Position numbers and translations under genes: made by a program
NCBI GenBank assembly: GCA_003388505.1
Contig: QQVO01000015.1
Coordinates: 319,501-383,500 of the forward strand
Direction: 5' to 3'
Length of the DNA stretch: 64,000 bases
Origin: Planctomycetota bacterium
Lineage (GTDB): Bacteria; Planctomycetota; Planctomycetia; Planctomycetales; Planctomycetaceae
Notes under the pieces: generated by a model
The model's input: only the letters and a program-made list of their open reading frames with translations
Told to the model about the DNA's origin: nothing
Database searches by the model: none
Shown: positions 8,163-17,761 of the stretch, piece after piece
Numbering within the stretch: position 1 is the first letter of the stretch
How the letters are laid out: every line of letters begins with the position of its first letter

Positions 8163-8792
8163 GTGCGTTACAACTGGATTCTGTGGGACTTTGACGGAAC
8201 TCTCGCCGACACGCTGCCGCACGCCGCCGAGATCTACAATCGACTTGCCCCGCTGCATCGCGTCGCGCCGATTGAAGACACAGACGCCGTGCGCGACATG
8301 TCGACGAGAGAATTCCTGAAGGCGCACCGCATCCCGTTCTACAAGGCGCCACGGTTGTTTCGAGATTTCCTGCGATTGCAGCGTCAGGAACAGAGCGACC
8401 CTCCGATGTTCCCCGCAGTCGTGGACGCATTGCGCCGACTGCACGCAGCCGGGGTGAACATGGGAGTCGTCTCCTCCAACCAGACCGAGCACATCCGAAA
8501 CTGCCTCGCCAGCCACGGGGTGGCGGATTGCTTTGCGTTCTGCGTCGGCAGTTCACGCCTGCAGGGAAAGCACCGGGCGATTCGTCGAGTGCTGCGCGAC
8601 ACGGCGGCCAGTCCCGCCACCGCGCTCTACGTCGGCGACGAGATTCGTGACATTGTCGCGGCCCGGAAAGTGGAGATCGACACGGCCGCCGTGACCTGGG
8701 GACTGAACACGTCGCGGTCGCTCAGAGAACATGGCCCGACGTGGGTTGTCGAAGATCCGGGTGAACTGGTCGGCATTTGCTTGAATGAATAG
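8163..8792 (+). CDS. HAD-superfamily phosphatase (phosphoglycolate-phosphatase-like)
   Basis: 209 residues from a GTG with GGAG eight bases upstream. HAD motif I is WDFDGTLAD (nucleophile Asp9, acid Asp11), motif II lies in GVVSSNQTE, and motif IV in LYVGDEIRDIVAA. A helical cap fits between motifs I and II, as in Gph and PpaX-type phosphatases. Substrate specificity cannot be read from sequence. The frame is open further upstream, but the segment before the GTG lacks conserved features. Confidence 0.88.
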   Translation: MRYNWILWDFDGTLADTLPHAAEIYNRLAPLHRVAPIEDTDAVRDMSTREFLKAHRIPFYKAPRLFRDFLRLQRQEQSDPPMFPAVVDALRRLHAAGVNMGVVSSNQTEHIRNCLASHGVADCFAFCVGSSRLQGKHRAIRRVLRDTAASPATALYVGDEIRDIVAARKVEIDTAAVTWGLNTSRSLREHGPTWVVEDPGELVGICLNE

Positions 8793-9098
8793 TGTTCTGC
8801 GAGATGACGCCCGCAGCTACATGCCGGCGCGGCTTCGCCGCTCCGGGCCGATTCGGGTTGGGATGCGGGTGAAGCCCCGCTGGGCTACCAACGGCAAGAA
8901 TCTTCGCGTGGTGCGCAAATTCCGCTTGCAGGAGATTCCGCGTCGTGGACATCCGACTCGCCGGAGCGAGACGGCTAGCGCAAATTGCTCTACCATGTGT
9001 CCGCGTCGAGCGGTGTTTGGACTGTCGAGGACGAGAATTCGCGAGACAGATCGCCAACTCCGATCTGCAAAGCGCTATACATTGGTTACGGGCGGAGG
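8793..9098. other. Intergenic region between convergent genes
   Basis: About 300 bases. It contains a GCGGCTTCGCCGC hairpin near 8830 and, at 9062-9076, GATCTGCAAAGCGCT, the reverse complement of a motif at 4906-4920. No gene is recognised. These look like small dispersed REP-type sequences. Confidence 0.4.
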
Positions 9099-9641
9099 TC
9101 ACCCGCGCTGTGACGCGAGCCACTCTGCGAGATCCTTCACTTCGGCGGGGGTCATTCGCGAGACCAGGTTCCGTCGATGGAGGGGATGGACCGCGAGAAT
9201 GTGATTCTCATGAAAACAGACTTCGTCCCCTTCGCGGAGTTCGTGCAGCCGCGCTTCGACGAGGGGGTTATCGACGACGGCCTGAAACAGATCGCCGTCC
9301 CGCTCGGTGATGCGCACCCAGAAGTCTTCTCCCCATCCGCGCGACGGCACAGCTTGTGGTGGGATGGAAGCAAGCGAGGCCGGCTGTTCGTGACGCAGAA
9401 TCGGTTTGGATGTCTGCTCGTTGCAGTCGGGGCAGGTGCACTGCACGGGGGCGTCTTCGTGGACGGAGAAGCGCGGAGAATCGAGCCTCAATTCAACAAA
9501 CTCCCCCGGCTGAAGATGCGCTTTCAATGCGGGATGCGGAATCTGAAACCGGTCTCCGTGCGTCTGATGCATCGACACTCCGTCAACCAGCTCGTAACCG
9601 TTTGCGAAATGCTGACGTTGGAAGCGAGTCTTCAGATTCAT
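9099..9641 (-). CDS. Hypothetical protein with a short Cys motif
   Basis: 180 residues, soluble, no signal peptide. A CTCPDC cluster in the middle suggests a metal-binding knuckle. The C-terminal half (WVRITERDGDLFQAVVDNPL, then HELREGDEVCFHENHILAVHP) resembles a beta-rich domain, and the tail LVSRMTPAEVKDLAEWLASQRG is helical. The ATG at 9641 begins MNLKTRFQRQHF. I do not recognise the family; it may be planctomycete-specific. It is convergent with the HAD gene. Confidence 0.75.
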   Translation of the reverse strand: MNLKTRFQRQHFANGYELVDGVSMHQTHGDRFQIPHPALKAHLQPGEFVELRLDSPRFSVHEDAPVQCTCPDCNEQTSKPILRHEQPASLASIPPQAVPSRGWGEDFWVRITERDGDLFQAVVDNPLVEARLHELREGDEVCFHENHILAVHPLHRRNLVSRMTPAEVKDLAEWLASQRG

Positions 9642-9924
9642 GGTTGTTTGCTCAGCGACCGGGGTCGTGCGGCTGGCCGCGACGCGAACCGGTTCACGTT
9701 TGACTTGACGGAGACATTCGGCGAACTTGAAGGTCGTGCCAGTGGCACTTTATCGTGGCGGCGTCTGGTCGCGTTTTTACCTTTGCACAGGGGTTCTTAC
9801 GCCGCCAGAACCGCTACAGTCAGTGAGATGCGCTCTGAAAGCGATCCCGACCGCTCTTTGCAGAATAAGAGCTGAGTCCCGTCAATTCCAGATGGCCGCC
9901 CGACGCACCCCGTGGAGAGTCCGC

Positions 9925-10884
9925 ATGAGCCGCCTTGTTTCCCGACGTGAGTTTCTCGCTTCGAGCGCCGCCGCAGCCGGCTCCCTGGCGCTGTCGACAC
10001 CTGTCCGGCCGGCCGCGGCGGCGGACAAAGAGCAGCGGCTCTATCACATTTCGCTTGCCGAGTGGTCGCTGCACAAATCGATCTTCGGCGAAAAACTCGA
10101 CCACCTCGACTTCGCGAAGGTCGCCAGGGAAGAGTTCGGAATCGACGCGGTTGAGTACGTGAACCAGTTCTTCAAGGACAAGGCGCAGGACAAGGCCTAC
10201 CTTGCGGACATGCGGCAGCGGGCTGAAGATCACGGAGTCAACAGTCTCCTGATCATGATCGACGGCGAAGGCCGCCTCGGCGATCCGGACGACGGCAAGC
10301 GGGCCGAGGCGATTGAGAATCACAAGAAGTGGGTGGAAGCGGCGGCAGAACTCCGATGCCATTCAATCCGGGTGAACGCCGCCAGCGGCGGCAGCTACGC
10401 CGACCAGTTGGCATACGCCGCGGACGGCCTCTACCGGCTGGCGCTGTTCGCGGAACAGCACCGGTTGGCCGTCATTGTGGAGAATCACGGCGGGCTGTCT
10501 TCCAACGGCGAGTGGCTGGCCGGCGTGATGCGGCGCGTCGATCACCCCCACTGCGGCACGCTGCCCGATTTCGGAAATTTCCGGATTTCGGAGGACGAAT
10601 GGTACGACGTCTATCTGGGGGTTGAGGAGTTGATGCCCTACGCAAAGGCCGTGAGCGCCAAATCGTACAACTTCGACGAGGACCGCCCGCTGGTCACCTA
10701 CCGGGAGCGCGACGGGATGGCCCCGCTCGAAATCGACTACGGCAAGATGATGAAGATCGTCGTTGACTCAGGCTATCGCGGTCACGTCGGCATCGAGTAC
10801 GAGGGCGACAAACTCGACGAACATGCGGGGATTCTGAAGACGAAGGCCCTGCTCGAGCAGGTGCACGACGAGTTGACCGCTTGA
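9925..10884 (+). CDS. Tat-exported sugar phosphate isomerase/epimerase-like TIM-barrel protein
   Basis: 319 residues. The N-terminus has a twin-arginine signal ([18 protein letters not shown]) and an Ala-rich cleavage region. The rest is an AP-endonuclease-family-2/xylose-isomerase-like TIM barrel: [16 protein letters not shown] and HVGIEYEG hold the acidic metal ligands. The ATG at 9925 has GGAGAG just upstream. Such exported sugar isomerase-like proteins are numerous in planctomycetes; the substrate is unknown. Its stop codon overlaps the start of the next gene (TTGA), so the two are translationally coupled. Confidence 0.9.
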   Translation: MSRLVSRREFLASSAAAAGSLALSTPVRPAAAADKEQRLYHISLAEWSLHKSIFGEKLDHLDFAKVAREEFGIDAVEYVNQFFKDKAQDKAYLADMRQRAEDHGVNSLLIMIDGEGRLGDPDDGKRAEAIENHKKWVEAAAELRCHSIRVNAASGGSYADQLAYAADGLYRLALFAEQHRLAVIVENHGGLSSNGEWLAGVMRRVDHPHCGTLPDFGNFRISEDEWYDVYLGVEELMPYAKAVSAKSYNFDEDRPLVTYRERDGMAPLEIDYGKMMKIVVDSGYRGHVGIEYEGDKLDEHAGILKTKALLEQVHDELTA

Positions 10885-12146
10885 GTCCTGACGCGGCGAG
10901 ACACGACAGCACGGCACGCGTGAAGCGGCTGCAGCGCATCGTCGCCGCGGCGCTCTTGTGCCTGATCGGCGTCACCTGGAAGCTGTGGACGCCGCTGACG
11001 GAGTTTCCGCGCGTGCCGTTCGCCCAGTGGGCCACCGGGCTGCCCGCCTGGCTCGACTGGGTTCCGGCCGCTGTTGTCGTCTGCGGTTCGATTGCGGTTC
11101 TCGTGCAGCGGCGAGACTCACGATACGGCCGGGCCGGACAATGGCTGGTCGTGTTCGGGTTGCCAGTCTCGATCCTGCTTGATCAACATCGGCTCCAGCC
11201 GTGGGCGTATGAACTCTGGCTGATCCTCGCGATTCCGGCCCTCGCGCAGCCGAGCGTTTCAATTCGCTTGCTGCGAATTTTCGTGGCCAGCATTTATGTT
11301 CACTCGGCCGTGTCCAAACTGGACGTCGCGTTCTTCGAGTCTCACGGGCGATTGCTGCTGAGCGGGCTGCTGGATGTGTGTGGACTCTCAGACAGATTGC
11401 TTCCGGACGCCGCGCGAAACGCGATGATCGGGCTGTTTCCGGTCGGAGAACTCCTCGTCGGCGCCGGATTGCTGATTCCGCGAACGCGACGCTGGGCGCT
11501 GGTCGGATCGCTGGCGATGCACGCTCTGCTGCTGATCACGCTCGGGCCGCTGGGCCTCGATCACAAACCGGGGGTGCTCGTCTGGAATATCGCGTTCATC
11601 GCGCAGAATCTGGTCCTCTTTGGGGGGAGTCGGCACAACGTCGCTGCTGAGCCCGAAGGCGCGGCGGCGGCAGATTTTCGTTCGGGAAATGCCGCAGCGG
11701 TCGTCGTCGCATTTGTTGCAACAGCGGCGCCGCTGCTGCAACCGTTGGGCTGGTTCGATAACTGGCCTGCCTGGGCCGTCTATTCGGCGCGACCATCGGT
11801 TGTGGAGATCACCGTGCGTGACACGCGGGTGAACGATCTTCCAGTTTCGTTGCAGGCGCACGTCGGTCCGCCGCCGCCCCTGCAGGAATGGCGGCCGGTC
11901 AACATCGACGCCTGGTCGTTTGCTGAACTTGACTGCCCCGTCTATCCGCAGGAGCGGTACCGCCTCGCGGTGGCGCTGGCGATTGCGGACCGCGCCGGAT
12001 TGGGCGATGACATGCGTGTTGTGCTCCGCGGTCCGCCCGATCGGATCACAGGGGAACGCCGGTCGACCCGACTGAATGGACGAGATGAGATTGCAGAGAG
12101 TTGCAGCGGATTCTTTATCAACACGCAGGCGCGGCGCATTGATTAG
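10881..12146 (+). CDS. MauE/DoxX- or HTTM-like multi-pass membrane protein
   Basis: 421 residues starting at a TTG that overlaps the preceding stop. About seven hydrophobic segments span residues 15-300. The central part ([56 protein letters not shown]) resembles the MauE/DoxX and vitamin-K-carboxylase HTTM membrane folds. A C-terminal soluble domain of about 120 residues follows (residues 300-421) and is probably extracytoplasmic. Coupling to the TIM-barrel gene suggests a shared process at the cell envelope. Family assignment is tentative. Confidence 0.75.
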   Translation: MSPDAARHDSTARVKRLQRIVAAALLCLIGVTWKLWTPLTEFPRVPFAQWATGLPAWLDWVPAAVVVCGSIAVLVQRRDSRYGRAGQWLVVFGLPVSILLDQHRLQPWAYELWLILAIPALAQPSVSIRLLRIFVASIYVHSAVSKLDVAFFESHGRLLLSGLLDVCGLSDRLLPDAARNAMIGLFPVGELLVGAGLLIPRTRRWALVGSLAMHALLLITLGPLGLDHKPGVLVWNIAFIAQNLVLFGGSRHNVAAEPEGAAAADFRSGNAAAVVVAFVATAAPLLQPLGWFDNWPAWAVYSARPSVVEITVRDTRVNDLPVSLQAHVGPPPPLQEWRPVNIDAWSFAELDCPVYPQERYRLAVALAIADRAGLGDDMRVVLRGPPDRITGERRSTRLNGRDEIAESCSGFFINTQARRID

Positions 12147-12229
12147 TCCGGATTATTCAACACGGAGTCGCGGAGACACGGAGGGATTTCACGGAGTCGA
12201 GTGATGAAAGGCTGACTGGCGCCCTGCCA

Positions 12230-12391
12230 GCCCGGATTATTCATGGCGAGGGCCCGGTTCACTATAAGTGTTTGCCAAACAGCAGGTTATCAAGAAGTTG
12301 CCCAAAGCGCCGCGCTTTTCGAACGCATTGCACGCCGACGCCAAGTCAACGGTGACGCACGCTGGCAGCGTGCGCTACGAATAATCCGGGC
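12230..12391. mobile_element. MITE-like element, copy 1
   Basis: A 162-base segment bounded by inverted repeats: GCCCGGATTATTC at 12230-12242 and its exact reverse complement at 12379-12391. It contains a GCACGCTG/CAGCGTGC hairpin near the right end. A second, clearly homologous 162-base copy lies at 56378-56539. It encodes nothing and lies between convergent genes. A further partial end (CCGGATTATTC) lies at 12148-12158. Confidence 0.75.
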
Positions 12392-12567
12392 CAGGGCTTT
12401 GTTTTCGGGTTGGCTGGACCACGAAGCTGGCAGTTTTCCGAGACCGTCCGGGCCGGTGGCGTCAGGGGGATCGATCACTGATGCGCATTCTGTCATCGTG
12501 CGCGTAAACAGACCCGACGCCGAATTCGGACGCCGGGTCTGAAGGAAACCTCAAGACGAAACAACAC

Positions 12568-13281
12568 TCATCGGTTCAGCGGGACGAGTTTGACCCGTCG
12601 CGCCGATTTCTCCAGATCGGCCTCGGTCGGTTCAGCCGGCACGTCCTGGGGAGGTCCGAGATCGGGCGTCGGTTCGAGCACCGGAGCGGGATGCACGACG
12701 CGGTTGGCTGTCGCCAGCTTCGGCACGACGTAGGGGATGTGCCAGTCGACCGGACGCGGAACGGGCGGAATCATGCCGGGATAGGCATGCCAGTGCGGCA
12801 CATGCTGGTAGTAGTACCCGAGCTGCGTGGTGTCGGTCGGCATGTAGATGACCGGCCGTCGGACGGGCGGTGCGGCATCCTGCAGACCGGTCCAGGTGTT
12901 GGGGAAGAACTTGTGATAGGGCACCCACGTCCGCCGCATGGGGAGACGACCGGGCTGCGTCCATCCATAGTGGGGAGAGACGAACTCCCGCCGCTCGGAC
13001 GGCGCCTTGTACTCCATGTGGCCGATCTGTTCTTCAGGAGGGAGATCGCTGATCCGCACGATGGAGGGGATGTCCTGCGAGACCGGAATGCCTTCAGAGA
13101 ACGGAATCTCCGCAGGCTCAGACCCGGGGACCGGCGGCGCGAACTCTGTGACCGGAGGGGCCGGCGGCGGCTCACCGGGCGTCTGGATGATGAACGGCGT
13201 GTCCTGAGCCGTCGCAGCAGACGCCGCGAGGCATCCGCTGACGGCGAATCCGAACAACAGACGTCGTGATGGGAAAAGCAT
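12568..13281 (-). CDS. Secreted proline-rich hypothetical protein
   Basis: 237 residues with an N-terminal signal peptide (LLFGFAVSGCLAASAATA). The mature part is about one-sixth proline, with PPPAPPVTEFAPPVPG at its start and aromatic segments (YYYQHVPHWHAYPGMIPP) in the middle. No enzyme motif is visible. It is the last of three consecutive minus-strand genes for small exported proteins and is probably an envelope structural component (inference). A Cys in the signal could act as a lipobox, but the context is poor. Confidence 0.75.
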   Translation of the reverse strand: MLFPSRRLLFGFAVSGCLAASAATAQDTPFIIQTPGEPPPAPPVTEFAPPVPGSEPAEIPFSEGIPVSQDIPSIVRISDLPPEEQIGHMEYKAPSERREFVSPHYGWTQPGRLPMRRTWVPYHKFFPNTWTGLQDAAPPVRRPVIYMPTDTTQLGYYYQHVPHWHAYPGMIPPVPRPVDWHIPYVVPKLATANRVVHPAPVLEPTPDLGPPQDVPAEPTEADLEKSARRVKLVPLNR

Positions 13282-13350
13282 GGTGGCGTCCTTACTGCAT
13301 GCGTCGTTTGAGTCGAAACGGGTTACGGGTCGGCATCGGTCGCCGATCGA

Positions 13351-14160
13351 TTACGGGGCCACGACCGGTTGGACCGGGAGCGGATGAGAGATCGGCGTCA
13401 GTCGGCTTGAAGGCACGCCCCAGCCATAGTTGTATGTGTGGCGGACGTTCGGCGCGAGGGGGACGGAGACGGGACCGCCATACCCCTGGGCAGCGTACAC
13501 CTGCCCGTCGCGAGCGTCGAAGTAACCGGGATTCACGGGATAGACCAGGCGGTACTTTCCGAGCAGCGGAACGCCGGGATCATGGCCCTTCGGAACGGGG
13601 ATGGTACCGTGATGTTTGAGCCAGTCGGGGAAGTTGATGCACCAGTCTTTCATCCGGCCGAACATGCCGGGGCAGTCGGGACCGTTGCCCAAGCCGTGGG
13701 AGGGCGGACAATCGTCGATCCAGAGCGGATTGCCGTGCGAGTCGAGGGCCCAGAAGCCGGGGCAGTCTTGCCCGTTGCCATGACCGCCGATGCCGTTGAG
13801 CAGGCGGCACTTGTGACAGCCTGGATCAAACCGGTTGCAGTGGTCCGGGCAACTGCGGCAGACGATTCCATCCGGACAGGACTGGCACGTTCCGTTCTGG
13901 CAGGTTCCGTTTTGACAGGTTCCGCACGGCTCGGCAGCGCACTGCGTCTGCTGAATCGCGGGCGCCGTCTGAAGTTCGGTCGCTTCGAGATTGATCAGCT
14001 CCGGCTCTTCCGGCGACTGGCCTCGGATGACAATTTCTTTGTTGCGGTCGGTGATGCGGACCGTCGCGAAGTCCTCGGCCTGAGCCGAACCGCAGACTGC
14101 GAGTCCGACCATCAGGCCGAGCGTCGCCCGGCAGCAGTTATGAAGGAGTGTTCGACACAT
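13351..14160 (-). CDS. Secreted cysteine-rich hypothetical protein
   Basis: 269 residues from ATG 14160, which follows AGGATG. A signal peptide ends near CGSAQA. The mature protein has a short tandem repeat GTCQNGTCQNGTCQSC and then a dense run of cysteines (CRSCPDHCNRFDPGCHKC), about sixteen in all, with no CxxCH heme motif. Later there are three DCPG or DCPP units. Cystine- and proline-rich cell-envelope protein is a long-known feature of planctomycetes, and this protein fits that composition. Cross-linking through disulfides is an inference. Confidence 0.75.
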   Translation of the reverse strand: MCRTLLHNCCRATLGLMVGLAVCGSAQAEDFATVRITDRNKEIVIRGQSPEEPELINLEATELQTAPAIQQTQCAAEPCGTCQNGTCQNGTCQSCPDGIVCRSCPDHCNRFDPGCHKCRLLNGIGGHGNGQDCPGFWALDSHGNPLWIDDCPPSHGLGNGPDCPGMFGRMKDWCINFPDWLKHHGTIPVPKGHDPGVPLLGKYRLVYPVNPGYFDARDGQVYAAQGYGGPVSVPLAPNVRHTYNYGWGVPSSRLTPISHPLPVQPVVAP

Positions 14161-14266
14161 GGCGGCATCCTGGGTCATTGATTGAGTGTTGGCTGTTGAA
14201 CGGGAGCGAAAGCCGTGGCTTCTCCGAGCACTGCGGGATGGGCGGAGAGCTTCGAGTCGATCGTCC

Positions 14267-14698
14267 TTAACGCAGGGCGGACATGATTCTTGAGAACAGG
14301 CTCGGGTGCGAACGGTACTTGACCTTGACCCGAGTTCCCTGAAGCTTCCAGCGTTCCGATTGACGAACGCCGCCGGGCGTCACGACCCAGTGTCCGTCGA
14401 CCTCGTAGAAGAACGGGCCGTACATGGCGTTGTACTCGTGCGGGTAGAGCATCTCGTGAGGCGCGAGGGCCTGGTTCGTGATGATCGTCCCGCCTGTCCA
14501 CGGCGGCGTGTATTGCACCGGGGAGGGGTAGAGCGGCGCATTGAGCCGCGGGTAGACATTCGGGTTGGCGGCCGGCGGCGGCGCGAGCGCGGCTGTGGCC
14601 GGCGGCGGAACGGCGACGTCCTGGGCCAGCGACGCCTGCTGGATCGATGCGCTCAGCAGAATCGCGAGCGATGCGAGACGGAACTGCGTCCTCAACAT
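14267..14698 (-). CDS. Secreted proline/tyrosine-rich hypothetical protein
   Basis: 143 residues from the ATG at 14698, which has GGGAGG seven bases upstream. The signal peptide is LASLAILLSASIQQASLA. The mature part starts with Pro/Ala stretches (PPPATAALAPPPAANPNVYP) and has aromatic segments (YPHEYNAMYGPFFYEVDGHWVV). No domain is recognised. It is the first of three adjacent genes for exported Pro- or Cys-rich proteins, spaced by 106 and 69 bases. Confidence 0.75.
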   Translation of the reverse strand: MLRTQFRLASLAILLSASIQQASLAQDVAVPPPATAALAPPPAANPNVYPRLNAPLYPSPVQYTPPWTGGTIITNQALAPHEMLYPHEYNAMYGPFFYEVDGHWVVTPGGVRQSERWKLQGTRVKVKYRSHPSLFSRIMSALR

Positions 14699-15283
14699 AA
14701 CGGACCTCCCTGTGTTGTGTGCGCCACTTCGTGTGACGTGAACCGCCGCGGCCTGGGCCGTCGGCCGTGTGTGCCCCCGAACTCGCGTCAACGGTCACTG
14801 GACGGGAACGTTGACGGCCGCTGATTGGTGATTCAGACTCTCGACTGCCATTGAGAGTGCGGACGCATCGGTTTGACGAACGTGAGACGGTGCGTCGAAA
14901 TCGATCGTCCGTCTTCTGATTCGGCCGGTAGCGGTCGAGCCGTCCAGTCAATTCGATCCGGATAAACGGGTTTGACCGCGTTTCGCAAATCCAACCCCTC
15001 AAACCGGTTGTAACTTCTGCGCAGTTGATGGAACCGTGCTGACCGCGCTGACCGGCAAGCTTGCTGCGACTTGCAAAACCGGCACAATCCTTACAATGTG
15101 ACGCTTCATCGGCGCTGCACAGCAGCGAGGTTGTCGCGGAGTTCTGGGCTCGGGCAGTGGTGAAAGCCGGACGCCGCCGTACGGCGTTCGAGGTCGGCCG
15201 TTGATAACTCATCGCCGGGCCGTGGCGGGACTTTAGATCAACTCGTTTCAGGCCGCCGCTGCCTGGGGCTTACGGAGGGAACC
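14699..15283. promoter_or_regulatory. 585-base divergent intergenic region upstream of topoisomerase genes
   Basis: The region separates the envelope-protein operon (minus) from the topoisomerase pair (plus). A weak sigma-70-like pair TTGCAA (15071-15076) and TACAAT (15092-15097) with 15-base spacing points to the plus strand, and GGAGGG precedes the GTG start at 15284. No other element is recognised. Confidence 0.3.
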
Positions 15284-17704
15284 GTGGCGAAACGCTCGCG
15301 CCGAACCCGGAGCAAGACCGGCGCTTCGAGAACAACCCGATCGCGAAAAAAGGACGCCGTTGATGCGGCCGGGACGAACGGCGCCCCCGATCAGGTGCGG
15401 TTTGTTTCGATCGGCGATGAAACCCGGCGTCGCTATCTCAACTACGCGATGTCGGTCATTATGTCCCGCGCTCTGCCGGACGTGCGCGACGGACTGAAGC
15501 CGGTCCAGCGGCGGATCCTGTACGTGATGCACCAGGAGTTGCGGCTTGCGCACGACGCCAAATATCGCAAGTGTGCGAAGATCTGCGGCGACACCACGGG
15601 CAACTACCATCCCCACGATCCCGGGGCGGCGTACGACGCACTGGTCCGCATGGCGCAGGACTTTACGTACCGTGAGCCGCTTGTGGACGGTCAGGGGAAC
15701 TTCGGGTCGATCATCGGCCTCCCGCCGGCCGCGATGCGGTATACGGAAGCCCGGCTGACGGCGATCGCCGAGCAACTCATGCAGGAGCTGCGCTACGACA
15801 CCGTCGAAATGCGGGCGAATTACGACGCCTCGCGGCAGGAACCGACCGTCTTCCCGGCCCGGTTTCCCAATCTGCTCGTCAACGGGGCCCAGGGGATCGC
15901 GGTCGGCATGGCGACCAGCATCCCGCCTCACAACCTGTCTGAGGTCATTCGGGGATGCATCCATCTGATCGACCACAAGGACGCCACCGTCGCGCAGGTG
16001 ATGAAACACATCAAGGGGCCCGATTTCCCGTTGGGGGGGCGAATCGTCACCGATCGCCGAGAGCTGCGCAAGGCGTACGAAGAGGGACGGGGAAGTTTCA
16101 AAGTTCGCGGAGAGTGGTCCTTCGACAAGGAGAAACGCAAAGTCGTCGAGGACCGGATGGTCATTACGTCGATTCCGTTTGGAGTCGAGACCGGCCCGCT
16201 GATGCAGACGCTGGGCGAGATTCGCGATTCGCGCAAATTGCCGCAACTGATCGACGTGGCGGACGAGTCCAACGAGGAACTCGGGCTCCGCATCGTGCTG
16301 CACATCAAATCGCCGGATGACGCGGACGCCGTCGCAGCCTACCTGTACAAGCAGACGCCGCTCGAACAGAACATTTCCTACAACGCGACTTGCCTGGTTC
16401 CCGACGAGCACGGCGCGATCGTTCCGCGACGGACGAGTCTGGTGGAACTCCTGCGGCACTTTCTCGATTTTCGTTTCGCGACGGTTCGCAGGCGTTTTGA
16501 GTATCTGCTGGCGCAGCTCGAAAAACGCATTCACATTCTGAAAGGGCTCTGCATCGTCTTTGACGGACTGGACGAAGCGCTGCGGATCATCCGGGCCAGT
16601 GAAGGCAAGCAGGACGCCTCGGAGAAACTGCAGACCGCTTTTCCGCTCGATGAGACCCAGGCCAACGCCATTCTCGAGATCCAGCTCTACCGCATCTCGA
16701 AGCTCGAAATCGGCCGACTGAAGAAAGAACTCAAGGAAAAACGGGCTGAGGCCCGGAAGATCCGCGACGTCCTCGCGTCGGACCGCAAACTCTGGGGCGT
16801 GGTCCGCAAGGAACTCAAGGAACTCGACGGCGAATTCGGCACGCCGCGGCGGACGAGCCTGGGTTCATCGCAGGAGATCACCGAATTCGACCCGCAGGCT
16901 TACATCGTTCGCGAAAACACAAACGTGGTGGTGACGACGGAGGGGTGGATCCGCCGGATGGGAAAAGTTTCGGACGTCGAGAAACTGCGGGTCCGCGACG
17001 GTGACGCCGTGCTGGACGTCGTCCCGTGCAATACGCTGGATCACGTGATCTTCTTCTGCAGCGACGGAACGGCCTACACCCTGCCGGCGACCGAGATCCC
17101 CTCCTCCACCGGTTACGGAGAACCTTTGGCGAAACACGCCAAGTTGAAAGACGGAGCAACCGTCGTCGCCGCGCTGACAACCGACGCCCGGTTCACCCCC
17201 GAGGACAAGCCGAAGCGCAACGCGCCCCCTTCGCCGTACCTGTTCGTCGCGACTGCCCGGGGCCAGATTCTCCGCATCGCACTGTCCCCGTTCCGCCAGG
17301 CCTCCACCAAGAACGGTCGCCGGTTCTGCCGTCTCGCCAAAGGCGACCGGGTTGTGCACACCGAACTCGTCGGCAACCGGGATACGATCTTCCTCATCTC
17401 CCGCTGCGCGCGTCTGATCCACTTCAAGGCGACTGAGGCGCCGGTCCTTTCGGGACCGGGCAAGGGCGTTCGCGGCCTCAAACTCGTCGACAAGGACGAC
17501 GAGGTGCTCGGCGGCCGGCGTCTGTCCCGCCCCAGCGACGCCCTGCACGTCATCAACGAACACGACCGCCGGCTCAGCTTCGGCCAGCAGAAATACACGG
17601 TCACTTCGCGCGGCGGAAAAGGGGTGAAGACGAGTCAACGGACCGGGATCACCCGCATCGTGCCGCCTGAGATCGAACTGGTCGACTGGAACGAAATCGG
17701 CTGA
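15284..17704 (+). CDS. Type IIA DNA topoisomerase subunit A (GyrA/ParC family, divergent paralogue)
   Basis: 806 residues from a GTG with GGAGGG upstream. A basic leader of about 35 residues precedes the winged-helix core ([31 protein letters not shown]). The DNA-cleaving Tyr153 lies in [10 protein letters not shown]. In the quinolone region, H111-D112-P113-G114-A-A-Y-D118 replaces the usual HGDSAVYD, so the Ser83 equivalent is Gly. A coiled-coil tower and a C-terminal propeller follow. A GyrA-box-like RGGKG lies at 776-780, at the very end and not in the first propeller blade. It is followed 57 bases later by the B subunit. Whether it acts as gyrase or topoisomerase IV cannot be decided here. 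Confidence 0.93.
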   Translation: MAKRSRRTRSKTGASRTTRSRKKDAVDAAGTNGAPDQVRFVSIGDETRRRYLNYAMSVIMSRALPDVRDGLKPVQRRILYVMHQELRLAHDAKYRKCAKICGDTTGNYHPHDPGAAYDALVRMAQDFTYREPLVDGQGNFGSIIGLPPAAMRYTEARLTAIAEQLMQELRYDTVEMRANYDASRQEPTVFPARFPNLLVNGAQGIAVGMATSIPPHNLSEVIRGCIHLIDHKDATVAQVMKHIKGPDFPLGGRIVTDRRELRKAYEEGRGSFKVRGEWSFDKEKRKVVEDRMVITSIPFGVETGPLMQTLGEIRDSRKLPQLIDVADESNEELGLRIVLHIKSPDDADAVAAYLYKQTPLEQNISYNATCLVPDEHGAIVPRRTSLVELLRHFLDFRFATVRRRFEYLLAQLEKRIHILKGLCIVFDGLDEALRIIRASEGKQDASEKLQTAFPLDETQANAILEIQLYRISKLEIGRLKKELKEKRAEARKIRDVLASDRKLWGVVRKELKELDGEFGTPRRTSLGSSQEITEFDPQAYIVRENTNVVVTTEGWIRRMGKVSDVEKLRVRDGDAVLDVVPCNTLDHVIFFCSDGTAYTLPATEIPSSTGYGEPLAKHAKLKDGATVVAALTTDARFTPEDKPKRNAPPSPYLFVATARGQILRIALSPFRQASTKNGRRFCRLAKGDRVVHTELVGNRDTIFLISRCARLIHFKATEAPVLSGPGKGVRGLKLVDKDDEVLGGRRLSRPSDALHVINEHDRRLSFGQQKYTVTSRGGKGVKTSQRTGITRIVPPEIELVDWNEIG

Positions 17705-17761
17705 CCAGTCGGTGGTCGCTCAACGTGAAATCAGCTCTGAGGCCAGAACAAAAGGACATCC

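Noticed and set aside
15601-15645. Sequencing error as cause of the altered quinolone pocket
   Set aside because: The reading frame is intact over the whole protein and the changes are several in-frame codons, so an error is unlikely.
15248-16534. 428-codon open frame on the minus strand
   Set aside because: Antisense to the topoisomerase A gene, with no start signal and no recognised domain.
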